Shown here: in pieces, positions 63,539-64,000 of the stretch
Position numbering within the stretch: the first letter of the stretch is position 1
Layout of the letters: each line of letters opens with the position of its first letter
Assembly (NCBI GenBank): GCA_964529325.1
Contig: CAZGWH010000006.1
Coordinates: forward strand, 1-64,000
DNA: 64,000 nucleotides
From: GCA-2689995 sp964529325
GTDB lineage: Bacteria > Fidelibacterota > Marinisomatia > SCGC-AAA003-L08 > GCA-2689995
Direction of reading: 5' to 3'
Made by a program: the position numbers and the translations under genes
Notes under the pieces: model-generated
Seen by the model: the letters and a program-made list of their open reading frames with translations, nothing else
Databases searched by the model: none
Told to the model about the DNA's origin: nothing

Positions 63539-63560
63539 ATTGATAACTAATATTATCAAT
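63539..63560. promoter_or_regulatory. Perfect palindrome in divergent intergenic region, operator candidate
   Basis: ATTGATAA-N6-TTATCAAT forms 8-bp perfect inverted arms in the 84-bp region between two divergent genes. It is spaced like a dimeric repressor site. No regulator gene is adjacent. Confidence 0.4.
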
Positions 63561-63596
63561 AAATTTGTTTATATACAAGGTATTAAATTTTACACT

Positions 63597-64000
63597 ATGA
63601 AAGCATACTTACTTAAAAAACATGGCAACCCATTTGTATTAAAAATGGAAGATGTGCCCGAACCATTACCTGTAAAAAATGAAGTTCGAGTTAAATTAAA
63701 TCATATTGGAATAAATTATGCAGAAATTTTATCTCGTAAGGGCCTATATGGTTGGGCTCCTCAGAAACCATATATTCCTGGAATGGAAGGGTTTGGAGAA
63801 ATTGATTCAATTGGTGACGAAGTTACAAAATATAAAGTTGGTGACAATGTAATCATTGGTGCCCAATTTGGGTCTTATGCTGAAAAAATGGTTATTCCTG
63901 AAGGACAAGCATTAAAACCATTCGACCATTTAACAGACATAGAAAATTCGGCAATTGCAGTAAATGGATTAACAGCTTGGGTTGCATTAATGAACTTAGC
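63597..64000 (+). CDS. MDR-superfamily quinone oxidoreductase-like protein (VAT1-like), truncated by window end
   Basis: ATG 63597 opens a frame running off the window (134 residues visible). The sequence MKAYLLKKHGNPFVLKMEDVPEP, NHIGINYAEILSRKGLYGW, PYIPGMEGFGEIDSIGDEV, YKVGDNVIIG and LKPFDHLTDIENSAIAVNGLTAWVAL is the N-terminal catalytic domain of NADPH:quinone oxidoreductase/VAT1-like MDR proteins. The zinc-ligand Cys of alcohol dehydrogenases is absent. The nucleotide-binding half lies beyond the window. Confidence 0.92.
   Translation, partial: MKAYLLKKHGNPFVLKMEDVPEPLPVKNEVRVKLNHIGINYAEILSRKGLYGWAPQKPYIPGMEGFGEIDSIGDEVTKYKVGDNVIIGAQFGSYAEKMVIPEGQALKPFDHLTDIENSAIAVNGLTAWVALMNL

Noticed and set aside
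1..64000. CRISPR arrays, insertion sequences, prophage genes or toxin-antitoxin modules
   Set aside because: No regularly spaced repeats, transposases, integrases or phage structural genes were found on reading both strands.

Overview
The window is a chromosomal segment from an AT-rich, free-living bacterium with an outer membrane. Evidence for the outer membrane is a full-length LptD-type protein, several lipoprotein signals, two predicted beta-barrel proteins and SurA/PpiC-type periplasmic chaperones. A Gld-like ABC operon, an LptD of the Bacteroidota-like layout and PorV/PorQ-like barrel features point to the FCB group. A marine lineage such as Marinimicrobia (SAR406) would fit, but this is inference and no marker here settles it. 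UGA is an ordinary stop codon (for example at the end of rnpA), and TTG and GTG starts are frequent. There are no phage, insertion-sequence, CRISPR or plasmid genes. One assembly gap of 100 N (12324-12423) interrupts mfd.

Layout. 1-3009 (minus): lipoprotein, hotdog thioesterase, MsrB and a penicillin-acylase-family enzyme cut by the window edge. 3117-5850 (plus): ZIP-like membrane protein and prolyl oligopeptidase. 6198-24644 (plus): a replication-origin type block, rpmH-rnpA-yidD-yidC-mnmE-mnmG-mfd, two PPIase/chaperone genes, then dnaN-recF-dciA-like-gyrB-gyrA, and yggS. dnaA, rsmG and parAB are missing from their customary places, but a near-perfect parS site overlaps the mfd start and consensus DnaA boxes lie in mnmE, mfd and the very AT-rich dnaN leader. 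25352-30669: small metabolic and stress genes. 30734-30807: tRNA-His. 30874-36777 (minus): yaaA, a Gld-like ABC/auxiliary operon and rho. 36894-44179 (minus): an envelope operon eno-ftsB-two outer-membrane proteins-amidase-murI-folC. 44295-49796 (plus): a surface-polysaccharide cluster (FemAB-like, flippase, three glycosyltransferases), followed by ppx/gppA. 50696-53135 (minus): two membrane proteins and rlmN. 53255-55121 (plus): moxR-DUF58. 55270-55475: a stand-alone structured RNA candidate. 55474-60142 (minus): lptD and rarA. 60193-64000: a phosphodiesterase, two membrane fatty-acid-hydroxylase/sterol-desaturase proteins and a partial quinone-oxidoreductase-like gene.

Most notable observations. 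(1) The msrB reading frame is interrupted by UGA exactly at the catalytic Cys position. Conserved MsrB sequence continues behind it, the extended frame ends in an ATGA overlap with the next gene, and a perfect hairpin with a GGU loop follows at bacterial SECIS distance. This is a strong selenoprotein candidate. (2) A terminator-bounded, ORF-free, relatively GC-rich block at 55270-55475 folds into several perfect hairpins and has two mutually exclusive helices, with no RNA family I recognise. (3) A parS-like site and DnaA boxes suggest that the chromosome origin/centromere region lies here despite the missing dnaA and parAB. (4) An AAA ATPase gene (25352-26166) seems to need a -1 frameshift or an extra A at an A7 run immediately after its ATG.
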